From Flavobacterium sp. UBA6195 (lineage in GTDB: Bacteria; Bacteroidota; Bacteroidia; Flavobacteriales; Flavobacteriaceae), in contig NZ_DITB01000109.1 of the NCBI RefSeq assembly GCF_002422095.1, positions 1-8,931 of the forward strand: DNA of 8,931 bases, written 5' to 3'. The translations under genes and the position numbers were made by a program. Below, one piece after another: positions 1 through 6,284 of this stretch (position 1 is the first letter of the stretch; every line of letters starts with the position of its first letter). A model generated the notes under the pieces. The model ran no database searches and was not told the DNA's origin. It was given only the letters and a program-made list of their open reading frames with translations.

Positions 1-568
1 TGATACATTATTATTTACATATATTGGATTCGAAACAGTTAAAGTAAAAGTTACCAACGATTGGATAAAACAAAATCCAACTAAAATATACTTAACTGAA
101 AAAGCTTATGTTGTAGATGAAGTTATTGTTGCTAAATATAATTTAACTGGCTACGTAGAGGTTGATACAAAACTAATACCTGTTACTGATGATGCTTATC
201 GTTATAGTATATCTGGATTAAAAGCTGGATATGAAGGTGGTGATTACAAACCTGGTGCTATTGCCAAAGTACTCGGCTCAATATCTAATCCTGCTGATTT
301 CTTGTATAATATCTTTGGAAAAAGACCTAGAGAAATGAAAAAGCTTAAAGCAATGAAAAAAGACGATACAGTACGAAATCTTTTGGCTACAAAATTTGAC
401 AGAGAAACTCTAGCTGCATTACTTGAAATAAACAAAGACGACATTCCTTTAATCCTTCAAAACTGTAATTATTCAGAATATTTTATTCAAACAGCAAACG
501 ACTTACAAATTATGGATGCTATTAGTGCATGCTATGAAGATTACAAAATATTAAAAAAGAACAAATAG
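1..568 (+). CDS. Carboxypeptidase-like regulatory domain protein, 5'-truncated
   Basis: This is the 3' end of a longer gene. The open frame runs from base 2 without a stop, giving 188 residues and no start inside the window. The first visible residues (DTLLFTYIGFETVKVKV) look like the last strands of a CarboxypepD_reg-like beta-sandwich, a fold found at the N-terminus of many exported Bacteroidota proteins. They are followed by a VVDEVIV strand near residues 37-43, as commonly seen after such domains. The rest (about residues 100-188) is a lysine-rich, helical tail ending KKNK, with a conserved-looking segment around QNCNYSEYFIQTANDLQ. A signal peptide would lie upstream of the window. Flavobacteria carry many such proteins of about 250 residues whose function is unknown, and I do not assign one. 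The stop lies one base from the stop of the convergent methyltransferase gene. An internal start at 302 is not credible, because coding sequence continues upstream of it. Confidence 0.8.
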   Translation, partial: DTLLFTYIGFETVKVKVTNDWIKQNPTKIYLTEKAYVVDEVIVAKYNLTGYVEVDTKLIPVTDDAYRYSISGLKAGYEGGDYKPGAIAKVLGSISNPADFLYNIFGKRPREMKKLKAMKKDDTVRNLLATKFDRETLAALLEINKDDIPLILQNCNYSEYFIQTANDLQIMDAISACYEDYKILKKNK

Positions 569-569
569 T

Positions 570-1247
570 TTATTTTACAGCACTTTGTTTGATTTCGTAA
601 AATTTATTTTCAATAAAATCGATATCTTTAATTGATTTTCGAGTCCAATCTAAACGTTTTTCTAATATTTCTTCTTCCGATAATTGCCAATTGATATTAG
701 ATTGTCTTAAGCGATTTGTCACATCTTGAATAATAATGGCTGCTGAAACTGAAATATTCAAACTTTCGGTATAACCTACCATAGGAATTTTGATAAATCC
801 ATCCGCTTGATTAATAACTTCCTCAGAAAGTCCGTTTTTTTCGGTTCCAAAAAAGATTGCTGAACGTTTAGAAATATCAAACTCATGCAACATACATGAA
901 TCATTATGAGATGTGGTAGCGATGATTTGATAACCTTGAGCTCTTTTAGCATCAATACAGCTTTGAACCGTATTAAATCGATTCACATCTACCCATTTTT
1001 GAGCGCCCATGGCAATTTCAGTATCAATTCGTTTACCAAACTTCTGTTCAATCACATTCAATTCTTGTATTCCAAAAACTTCGCAACTACGCATTACCGC
1101 ACTAGTATTGTGCAATTGATACACATCTTCCATAGCAATCGTGAAATGCTTAGTTCTATTTTTTAAAACACGTAAAAAGCCTTCTTTTCTATTTTCAGTT
1201 AGAAAACCTTCTAAATATGTTAACAACTCTTGATTAAATTTCTCCAT
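570..1247 (-). CDS. trmH: TrmH-family tRNA (guanosine-2'-O-)-methyltransferase
   Basis: This is a SpoU/TrmH (SPOUT) RNA ribose 2'-O-methyltransferase of 225 residues that uses S-adenosylmethionine. All three family motifs are visible. Motif 1 is HNTSAVMRSCEVFGI (residues 46-60, with Asn47 and the catalytic-type Arg53). Motif 2 is FFGTEKNGLSEEV (132-144). Motif 3 is IPMVGYTESLNISVSAA (154-170, with Asn164 and Ser167), which forms the trefoil-knot cofactor pocket. The lack of a separate N-terminal substrate-binding domain, and the C-terminal helix containing LSEEE (189-193), fit TrmH, which makes Gm18 in the tRNA D-loop, better than RlmB. That substrate assignment is inference from overall likeness. 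The ATG at 1247 is the natural start: the leader region is shared with the divergent sigma factor gene (55 bases between starts), and a TAttTTTG element lies only a few bases upstream, so the transcript may be nearly leaderless. The gene converges on the preceding gene with a single base between stops. Confidence 0.9.
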   Translation of the reverse strand: MEKFNQELLTYLEGFLTENRKEGFLRVLKNRTKHFTIAMEDVYQLHNTSAVMRSCEVFGIQELNVIEQKFGKRIDTEIAMGAQKWVDVNRFNTVQSCIDAKRAQGYQIIATTSHNDSCMLHEFDISKRSAIFFGTEKNGLSEEVINQADGFIKIPMVGYTESLNISVSAAIIIQDVTNRLRQSNINWQLSEEEILEKRLDWTRKSIKDIDFIENKFYEIKQSAVK

Positions 1248-1251
1248 ACCA

Positions 1252-1259
1252 CAAAAATA
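1252..1259 (-). promoter_or_regulatory. Possible -7 element for trmH
   Basis: Read on the minus strand this is TATTTTTG, a full match to the Bacteroidota -7 consensus TAnnTTTG. Transcription would begin within a few bases of the ATG at 1247, implying a leaderless or nearly leaderless mRNA. The only upstream TTTG (minus strand, 1288-1285) is 25 bases away, slightly longer than the usual 17-23 spacing. The stretch is also very AT-rich, so a chance match is possible. Confidence 0.3.
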
Positions 1260-1275
1260 ATACTACTTTTTTTAT

Positions 1276-1283
1276 TATTTTAG
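1276..1283 (+). promoter_or_regulatory. Possible -7 element for the sigma/anti-sigma operon
   Basis: TATTTTAG differs from TAnnTTTG at one position and is identical to the -7-like element before the antiporter gene (6262-6269). It would place the transcript start about 10-15 bases before the sigma factor ATG. No TTG or TTTG is seen at the right distance upstream, so the call rests on the -7 box alone. Confidence 0.25.
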
Positions 1284-1302
1284 ACAAAAAAAAGAAAATT
1301 GC

Positions 1303-1833
1303 ATGACACAAGAAGAACTTTTACCCCTATTACTTAAAAAAGACGATAGGTCATTTACATTACTTTATGACAACTATGCCAAGAGTTTGTATGGTATCAT
1401 TTTTAATTTAATCAAAGACAAAGAAGAAGCTGAAGATGTGCTTCAGGAAGTATTTGTAAAGATTTGGAAAAACATTGATTCGTATAATACTTCAAAAGGC
1501 CGATTGTACACTTGGATGTTAAATATTGCTCGTAATTCTTCCATCGATAAATTACGTTCTAAAAACTTTAACAATAGCCAGAAAAACTTATCTGCTGATA
1601 ATTTCGTACATCTGTTAGATGACAATGCGAAGACAATCAATAAAATAGATGCTATAGGAATTAAAGAATTCATCAAAAAATTAAAACCCAAGTGTATCCA
1701 ATTAATCGATTTATTGTTTTTTAAAGGATATACACAGCAAGAAGCATCGGAAGAGTTGGAAATTCCATTAGGAACGGTAAAAACTCAAAATAGAAATTGT
1801 ATGAATGAATTAAGACTGATGATCAATGAATAG
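1303..1833 (+). CDS. ECF-type RNA polymerase sigma factor (sigma-70 family)
   Basis: This 176-residue protein has the two-domain layout of extracytoplasmic-function sigma factors. Sigma region 2 spans about residues 16-86 and includes the polymerase-binding core DVLQEVFVKIW (45-55) and the -10-recognition helix TWMLNIARNSSIDKLR (70-85). A short linker follows. Sigma region 4 (about 120-173) ends in the helix-turn-helix GYTQQEASEELEIPLGTVKT (142-161), which would bind the -35 element. It lacks regions 1 and 3, as expected for the family. The ATG at 1303 follows an A-rich leader without a Shine-Dalgarno site, normal in Bacteroidota. The stop overlaps the start of the next gene, an anti-sigma factor, by eight bases, so the two are probably translationally coupled and form one regulatory pair. 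The signal sensed and the regulon cannot be read from the window. Such operons are often autoregulated, but no second promoter type is evident here. Confidence 0.95.
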   Translation: MTQEELLPLLLKKDDRSFTLLYDNYAKSLYGIIFNLIKDKEEAEDVLQEVFVKIWKNIDSYNTSKGRLYTWMLNIARNSSIDKLRSKNFNNSQKNLSADNFVHLLDDNAKTINKIDAIGIKEFIKKLKPKCIQLIDLLFFKGYTQQEASEELEIPLGTVKTQNRNCMNELRLMINE

Positions 1834-2611
1834 TAGAGAATATATCGAATCAGGAATATTAGAATTGTATGTATTTGGAAAACTTTCTGAAGAAGAAATT
1901 GCGGAAGTCAACCAAATGGCAGCAGAACATCCTGAAGTAAAAGAAGAAATAAAAGCTATCGAAAATACGGTAATTAATTTGTCGTATAGTGTTGCACCTC
2001 ACCTATCTGCTACTAATTTTGAGAAAATCAGAGCCGAATTATTAGGAAGAAACAAAGTAATCGAAATGAAACCTAAAACAAATTGGGCACAATACACAGG
2101 ATGGATTGCAGCTGCAGTATTAGTGGTTGGTTTCGGACTTCAATTTTATAAATTAAACCAAACAAATGAAACCTTGAATAATGTTTCGACAGAGAAAAAC
2201 TTATTACAAGAGTCAATTGTTGATTTAGAATTGAAGAAGAAAGAATCAGAAGAAGTTTTAGCTATTTTAAGAGATACAAGCAATATTTCTATTACTCTAG
2301 CTGGACAACAAGTAGCTCCCGAAGCTTTTGCTAAAGCCTATTACAACAAAACTACAAAAACGGTTTACATTGACGCATCTGGATTACCAGAACCGCCAAA
2401 AGGAATGGTTTATCAAGTATGGTCGTTGCAGTTAGAGCCTGTTTTAACACCAACAAGCATTGGTTTACTTGACTCTTATGCAACAAGCTCAACCAAGGTT
2501 ATAAAAGTAGAAAATGCGGAATCTCCACAAGCGTTCGGAATTACGTTAGAACCAGCTGGTGGAAGCGCTAGTCCAACACTAGAACAACTTTATACCTTAG
2601 GAAAAGTATAA
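1826..2611 (+). CDS. RskA-like transmembrane anti-sigma factor
   Basis: This 261-residue single-pass inner-membrane protein is predicted to hold the sigma factor encoded just upstream. The cytoplasmic N-terminal part (residues 1-85) contains YIESGILELYVFGKLSEEE (6-24), the short helical anti-sigma domain typical of RskA-like proteins. It has no HxxxCxxC zinc motif, so it belongs to the zinc-free group. One membrane helix follows (about 91-108, GWIAAAVLVVGFGLQF). Next come a polar coiled-coil-like stretch (about 110-148) and a periplasmic RskA C-terminal domain (about 155-261) with the family pattern GMVYQVWSL (193-201) and FGITLEPAGGSASPT (238-251). The ATG at 1826 lies inside the end of the sigma gene and overlaps it by eight bases. 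In related systems release of the sigma factor involves stepwise proteolysis at the membrane; whether this happens here is not visible. The gene ends just before a strong hairpin terminator. Confidence 0.9.
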   Translation: MNSREYIESGILELYVFGKLSEEEIAEVNQMAAEHPEVKEEIKAIENTVINLSYSVAPHLSATNFEKIRAELLGRNKVIEMKPKTNWAQYTGWIAAAVLVVGFGLQFYKLNQTNETLNNVSTEKNLLQESIVDLELKKKESEEVLAILRDTSNISITLAGQQVAPEAFAKAYYNKTTKTVYIDASGLPEPPKGMVYQVWSLQLEPVLTPTSIGLLDSYATSSTKVIKVENAESPQAFGITLEPAGGSASPTLEQLYTLGKV

Positions 2612-2613
2612 TC

Positions 2614-2639
2614 AAAATGCGTCTGTATGGACGCATTTT
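2614..2639 (+). terminator. Intrinsic terminator after the anti-sigma factor gene
   Basis: A perfect 10-bp inverted repeat (AAAATGCGTC at 2614-2623 and GACGCATTTT at 2630-2639) encloses a six-base loop, TGTATG. It begins two bases after the anti-sigma stop. The T-run at the end of the right arm, followed by ACTTTTAT, gives the U-rich tail of a rho-independent terminator. The symmetric A/T ends could allow function in both directions, but no minus-strand gene ends here. It separates the sigma operon from the sirtuin gene. Confidence 0.85.
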
Positions 2640-2669
2640 ACTTTTATAAAAATTGCAAAAGAAAAGAAA

Positions 2670-3377
2670 ATGAAAAAAATTGTAGTATTAACAGGCGCCG
2701 GAATTAGTGCTGAAAGCGGTATTAAAACATTTCGTGATGCTGATGGCTTATGGGAAGGTCATGATATTATGGAAGTCGCTTCTCCTTTGGGTTGGAAAAA
2801 AAATCCAGAATTAGTCTTAGACTTTTATAACAAAAGAAGAGCCCAACTTTTAACGGTTAAACCGAACAAAGCTCACGAAATTCTAGCCGAATTAGAAGCA
2901 CATTTCGACATACACATCATAACCCAAAACGTTGACGATTTACACGAAAGAGCAGGAAGTAACAAAGTTATTCATCTCCATGGCGAATTATTAAAAGTCC
3001 GAAGCATTTCAAACGAAGATTTTGTAATCGATTGGAAACACGATTTAATTTTAGGCGATTTAGACTTAGAAGGTAATCAATTGCGACCACACATTGTTTG
3101 GTTTGGCGAAGATGTTCCTATGATTGAACATGCTATTGACATTGTAGAAACTGCTGATATTTTAATCATCATCGGAACTTCATTACAAGTATATCCTGCA
3201 GCTGGTTTGATGAATTATGTAGAGCAAAATGTTCCTGTGTACTACATAGATCCCAATCCAGCCACAATTTACGATTTACCAAATGAATTGAAAGTCTTGC
3301 CATTAACCGCAGTTGAAGGAATGAAAATTGTGAAAGAGGAATTAGTAAATTCTATCCAAAAAACTTCTGACTTCTAA
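2670..3377 (+). CDS. cobB: NAD-dependent protein deacylase, CobB/SIRT5-type sirtuin
   Basis: This 235-residue sirtuin removes acyl groups from protein lysines using NAD+, giving nicotinamide and O-acyl-ADP-ribose. Visible motifs are the NAD-binding GAGISAESGI (9-18), FRDADGLW (21-28), TQNVDDLHERAGS (85-97), the catalytic His104 in LHGEL, PHIVWFGE (140-147) and GTSLQVYPAAGL (169-180). Tyr53 and Arg56 (FYNKRR) match the Y-x-x-R pair that marks class III sirtuins able to act on succinyl- and malonyl-lysine, so deacylation broader than deacetylation is likely. The segment between 109 and 138 that normally holds four zinc-binding cysteines has none; the whole protein contains no cysteine. All catalytic and NAD residues are intact, so this is not a decayed gene. 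The ATG at 2670 follows the A-rich leader GCAAAAGAAAAGAAA. The gene stands alone between a terminator and the purB promoter. Its last codons and stop lie inside a heptamer repeat. Confidence 0.93.
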   Translation: MKKIVVLTGAGISAESGIKTFRDADGLWEGHDIMEVASPLGWKKNPELVLDFYNKRRAQLLTVKPNKAHEILAELEAHFDIHIITQNVDDLHERAGSNKVIHLHGELLKVRSISNEDFVIDWKHDLILGDLDLEGNQLRPHIVWFGEDVPMIEHAIDIVETADILIIIGTSLQVYPAAGLMNYVEQNVPVYYIDPNPATIYDLPNELKVLPLTAVEGMKIVKEELVNSIQKTSDF

Positions 3378-3396
3378 CTTCTAACTTCTAACTTCT
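3362..3396 (+). repeat. Heptanucleotide tandem repeat, five copies of AACTTCT
   Basis: Five consecutive 7-base units occur here. Four are AACTTCT and the second is GACTTCT. The array starts in the last codons of the sirtuin gene (encoding the KTSDF tail), contains its TAA stop (3375-3377), and ends four bases before the -7 box of the purB promoter. Because the stop falls within the second and third units, adding or losing later units would leave the sirtuin protein unchanged but alter the DNA at about -33 of the purB promoter. Confidence 0.9.
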
Positions 3397-3399
3397 TAT

Positions 3400-3407
3400 T
3401 ATATTTG
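3400..3407 (+). promoter_or_regulatory. Promoter -7 element for purB
   Basis: TATATTTG is an exact match to the Bacteroidota -7 consensus TAnnTTTG. The start of transcription would fall near 3411-3414, leaving a short leader of about 20 bases before the purB ATG at 3434, with no Shine-Dalgarno site. No TTG-type -33 box is visible; that position is occupied by the heptamer repeat. Confidence 0.65.
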
Positions 3408-3433
3408 CACTTCTTTAAACAACACACAACAAA

Positions 3434-4777
3434 ATGCAATTAACAGAATTAAATGCTATTTCGCCAATTGATGGTCGTTATAGAAGCAAAACTATTTCAT
3501 TATCTCCTTATTTTTCTGAAGAAGCCTTAATTAAATACCGCGTTTTGGTAGAGGTTGAATATTTTATTGCTTTGCGCGAGGCTGATGTACATCAATTAGC
3601 CAAAATTGACAAATCAATTTACGATTCTTTAAGAGCGATTTACAAAAACTTTTCTACCGAAGATGCCCTTTGGATTAAAGAAACCGAAAAAACAACGAAT
3701 CACGATGTAAAAGCGGTAGAATATTTCATTAAATCGAAATTCGACGGTTTAGGATTACAAGAATTTAAAGAGTTTATCCATTTTGGATTGACTTCTCAAG
3801 ATATCAACAATACAGCGATTCCGCTTTCTACTAAAGAAGCCTTTGAAAATGTATATTTACCAAGTTTAGTAAGCGTAATTGCAAAATTGAAAGAATTAGC
3901 AATGGAATGGAAAGACGTTCCAATGTTAGCCAGAACACACGGACAACCAGCTTCTCCTACTCGTTTAGGAAAAGAAATTTTAGTTTTCGTAGAACGTTTA
4001 GAAGAGCAAATGCGTTTGTTATTCAATGTTCCGTTTGCTGCTAAATTTGGTGGCGCAACTGGAAATTACAACGCACACAAAGTGGCGTATCCAAACACAG
4101 ATTGGAAAAAATTTGGAACCGATTTCGTAGAAAACAGTTTAGGGTTACACCATTCATTCCCAACGACACAAATTGAACATTACGACCATTTTGCAGCCTT
4201 TTTTGATGCTTTAAAACGCATTAATACGATTTTAATCGATTTAGACAGAGACATTTGGACCTATGTTTCAATGGATTATTTCAAACAAAAAATCAAAGCA
4301 GGGGAAATTGGTTCTTCTGCCATGCCACATAAAGTAAACCCAATCGATTTTGAAAATTCGGAAGGAAATTTAGGAATTGCTAATGCAATTTTCGAACATT
4401 TATCAGCAAAATTACCACTTTCAAGATTACAACGCGATTTAACCGATAGTACGGTTTTACGTAATATTGGAGTTCCAATGGGACACACCTTAATCGCATT
4501 TGAAGCGACTTTAAAAGGATTGAACAAATTGTTATTAAACGAAGACAAATTCGCAGAAGATTTAGAGAAAAACTGGGCAGTTGTTGCAGAAGCAATTCAA
4601 ACAATTTTACGCCGTGAAGGCTATCCAAATCCATACGAAGCTTTGAAAGACTTAACCAGAACTAATACTGTAATTAACAAAGAAGCGATTCACAATTTCA
4701 TCGGAACATTAAACGTTTCAGAAGAAGTGAGAGCAGAGTTAATGCAAATTACACCGAGTAACTATTTGGGGATTTAA
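3434..4777 (+). CDS. purB: Adenylosuccinate lyase
   Basis: PurB catalyses two beta-eliminations that release fumarate: SAICAR to AICAR in the purine pathway, and adenylosuccinate to AMP. The 447-residue protein is close in length and sequence to the E. coli enzyme (456). It has the N-terminal hallmark LNAISPIDGRYRSK (6-19), TTNHDVKAVEY (87-97), TSQDINNTA (120-128), ARTHGQPASPTRLGK (166-180, with general-acid candidate His169), the fumarase/aspartase-superfamily signature GSSAMPHKVNP (293-303, mobile loop with the catalytic serine at 294 or 295), and RDLTDSTVLRN (334-344). The C-terminus ends PSNYLGI, about ten residues shorter than the E. coli tail, which probably has no effect on function. 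The protein is expected to act in the cytoplasm as a homotetramer. The ATG at 3434 follows a leader rich in CA and lies behind an exact-consensus promoter. The gene is not clustered with other pur genes here. Confidence 0.98.
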   Translation: MQLTELNAISPIDGRYRSKTISLSPYFSEEALIKYRVLVEVEYFIALREADVHQLAKIDKSIYDSLRAIYKNFSTEDALWIKETEKTTNHDVKAVEYFIKSKFDGLGLQEFKEFIHFGLTSQDINNTAIPLSTKEAFENVYLPSLVSVIAKLKELAMEWKDVPMLARTHGQPASPTRLGKEILVFVERLEEQMRLLFNVPFAAKFGGATGNYNAHKVAYPNTDWKKFGTDFVENSLGLHHSFPTTQIEHYDHFAAFFDALKRINTILIDLDRDIWTYVSMDYFKQKIKAGEIGSSAMPHKVNPIDFENSEGNLGIANAIFEHLSAKLPLSRLQRDLTDSTVLRNIGVPMGHTLIAFEATLKGLNKLLLNEDKFAEDLEKNWAVVAEAIQTILRREGYPNPYEALKDLTRTNTVINKEAIHNFIGTLNVSEEVRAELMQITPSNYLGI

Positions 4778-4800
4778 TTTCAAAATTTTCTTTATCTTTG
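4765..4800 (+). promoter_or_regulatory. Promoter for the kinase/deacetylase gene pair
   Basis: TATCTTTG at 4793-4800 is an exact match to the TAnnTTTG -7 consensus. A TTTG at 4765-4768, inside the last purB codons, is 24 bases upstream, one base beyond the usual 17-23 spacing, so it is a weaker candidate for -33. Transcription would start near 4804-4807 and give a leader of under 20 bases before the GTG start at 4823. Confidence 0.55.
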
Positions 4801-4822
4801 ATTATCATTTTAATCTAAACTT

Positions 4823-5431
4823 GTGAATGATGAAATACAACATATCCTTTCAGGAAAGAGCCAAGTTAAGCATGGAGATTTTATCCAAACAGTCATTAGT
4901 TTCCTTAGAAGAAGCGAAGCAACAAGTAATTTGGTTAAAGAAGATAAGTACTTCAAAGAAAAAGAAACAAAGAGTTTAATTGAATTTATTGAACAAAATA
5001 AATTTTGGGTCGAAAACATTAATCTTGAAAATTACATTTCTCAAGGTGCAGAACAGAAAGTATATTTAAAAGATGACAAAAGTGTTCTCAAGCTAAACGA
5101 TTCCATATATTATACTTCTTGGATTGATTACCTTAATAATTTATTGTTAAATAATTATTTCTTTTCTGACACGGCTTATAAACTTTTAGGTTTTTATAAG
5201 AATGAAAATATTTTATATGCTGTTGTAGAACAACCATTTGTAAAAGCAACTGATAAAACAGATTTAGAATTAGTAAAGCAATTTATGTTGAGTAATGGAT
5301 TTGAAAACTCAAGAAATTATGATTATATCAATAGAAATTATGGAATTATTTTAGAAGATTTACATGATGAAAATGTATTAACTCAAAATGGTTTTTTGTT
5401 TTTTATCGACACTGTATTTTATATCATTTAA
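4823..5431 (+). CDS. Standalone polyvalent-type protein kinase domain protein
   Basis: This 202-residue protein resembles the serine/threonine/tyrosine kinase-like family first described in phage and conjugative-element polyvalent proteins (Kinase-PolyVal). About 60 helical N-terminal residues precede a compact kinase fold. Visible are a glycine-loop equivalent SQGAEQKVYL (73-82), the probable ATP lysine Lys90 in VLKLND, a hinge-like YAVVEQPFV (132-140), a catalytic-loop-like LEDLHDENVL (178-187) with Asp179 and Asn184 spaced as in aminoglycoside-phosphotransferase-type kinases, and FFIDTV (193-198) with Asp196 in the DFG position. The key residues are present, so activity is plausible, but the substrate is unknown. 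The start is GTG at 4823: an in-frame stop lies at 4811 and there is no in-frame ATG until residue 155. Base composition is lower in G+C than its neighbours. Only two bases separate it from the downstream deacetylase gene, so the two are probably co-transcribed. Confidence 0.75.
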   Translation: MNDEIQHILSGKSQVKHGDFIQTVISFLRRSEATSNLVKEDKYFKEKETKSLIEFIEQNKFWVENINLENYISQGAEQKVYLKDDKSVLKLNDSIYYTSWIDYLNNLLLNNYFFSDTAYKLLGFYKNENILYAVVEQPFVKATDKTDLELVKQFMLSNGFENSRNYDYINRNYGIILEDLHDENVLTQNGFLFFIDTVFYII

Positions 5432-5433
5432 AC

Positions 5434-6210
5434 ATGCCAAAGCCTATCATTATAAAATTAATCTCCATTAGTTTACTGATAGGTTTTTTCTTTTATTCTT
5501 GTTCGTCTACTAAAACCAAAACCACAAATTCCAAAGCGGGTGTTGTCATTACTTTTGACGATTACTTCGTCAACGAATGGAAAGAAGCGGATGTGCAACT
5601 CGCAAAATACAATTGGAAAGCGACTTTTTGCGTAAGTAATTTTGAAAAACTTACTTCTACTGATATTTCTAACCTTAAAGAACTACAAACCAAAGGACAC
5701 GAAATTGCAGGTCACGGATTTCGTCATCTCAATGCAAAAGAATTCACTAAGAAAAACAACAAACAACAATACTTAATAGTTGAAATTTTTCCTTTAATCG
5801 AAGCGTTTAAAAAAGAAGGCATTGAAATTAAATCCTTCGCTTATCCATTTGGAGCCAAAACACAAACATTAGATTACGAACTTAAAAAACACTTCGAAAT
5901 CGTAAGAGGAACTGCAAATGGCGGCAAAAAAGTAGCCGATAACGCCAATTTCTATAACGGAACTCGATTAGCATACGGAATTGGAATTGATAGTAACTAC
6001 GAACATTTTAGTTTAAACTATTTAACCAAAGTTTTAAATTACGCTAAAAAACACAATAAAATAGTCGTTTTCTACGGACACAAACCAGTTAACAAAGCAA
6101 CTAATGAATATGAAGTAGATGTAAAAACATTAGAAATGATTTGTCAATTTGTGGTTTCAAACCAAATGAAATTTTACACACTTCAAGAACTAAATTCGTT
6201 AAAAAAATAA
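5434..6210 (+). CDS. NodB-like polysaccharide deacetylase family lipoprotein
   Basis: This 258-residue protein is predicted to be an exported lipoprotein. An N-terminal hydrophobic segment (residues 5-20) is followed by a lipobox-like FFYSC with Cys23 as the lipidation site, and then a Ser/Thr/Lys-rich linker. The CE4/NodB domain covers about 35-256. Motif 1 is ITFDD (39-43, catalytic-type Asp42 and metal Asp43). Motif 2 is HGFRH (94-98), supplying two metal histidines. Motif 3 is AYPFG (136-140), and a late FYGHKP (213-218) supplies the motif 5 histidine. The metal-binding set is therefore intact, which favours a real hydrolase that removes N- or O-acetyl groups from a glycan; the glycan is not identifiable. 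The linker after Cys23 lacks acidic residues of the type described in surface-export signals of Bacteroidota lipoproteins, so a periplasm-facing location seems more likely (inference). The ATG lies two bases after the kinase gene stop. Confidence 0.85.
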   Translation: MPKPIIIKLISISLLIGFFFYSCSSTKTKTTNSKAGVVITFDDYFVNEWKEADVQLAKYNWKATFCVSNFEKLTSTDISNLKELQTKGHEIAGHGFRHLNAKEFTKKNNKQQYLIVEIFPLIEAFKKEGIEIKSFAYPFGAKTQTLDYELKKHFEIVRGTANGGKKVADNANFYNGTRLAYGIGIDSNYEHFSLNYLTKVLNYAKKHNKIVVFYGHKPVNKATNEYEVDVKTLEMICQFVVSNQMKFYTLQELNSLKK

Positions 6211-6238
6211 TAAAATTAAGTGCATAAAGAATTGAAAT

Positions 6239-6269
6239 TTTGAAAACCGATCACTTTTCACTATTTTAG
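6239..6269 (+). promoter_or_regulatory. Promoter for the cation:proton antiporter gene
   Basis: TTTG at 6239-6242 and TATTTTAG at 6262-6269 are separated by 19 bases, the typical Bacteroidota spacing. The -7 box departs from TAnnTTTG at one base. A start near 6273-6276 would give a leader of about 10 bases before the ATG at 6285. The 74-base gap to the preceding gene contains no convincing terminator hairpin, so some read-through from upstream is possible. Confidence 0.5.
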
Positions 6270-6284
6270 TAAAAATTCAATTCT

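Noticed and set aside
302..568. Separate 88-codon gene starting at the TTG at 302
   Set aside because: The same frame is open back to base 2, and the upstream translation has a clear regulatory-domain pattern, so this is the tail of a larger gene.
2639..2646. TACTTTTA as a -7 box for the sirtuin gene
   Set aside because: It matches TAnnTTTG except for the last base, but it overlaps the terminator hairpin and has no upstream TTG at a proper distance, so it is not strong enough to list.
4380..4634. 84-codon open frame on the minus strand within purB
   Set aside because: It lies entirely inside a conserved enzyme gene in another frame, has no promoter or family likeness, and is one of several such shadows there (also at 3796-4026 and 4276-4548).
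4781..4790. AAAATTTT after purB as a terminator
   Set aside because: It is a short A/T palindrome without a loop or GC-containing stem, and it sits in the spacer of the next promoter.
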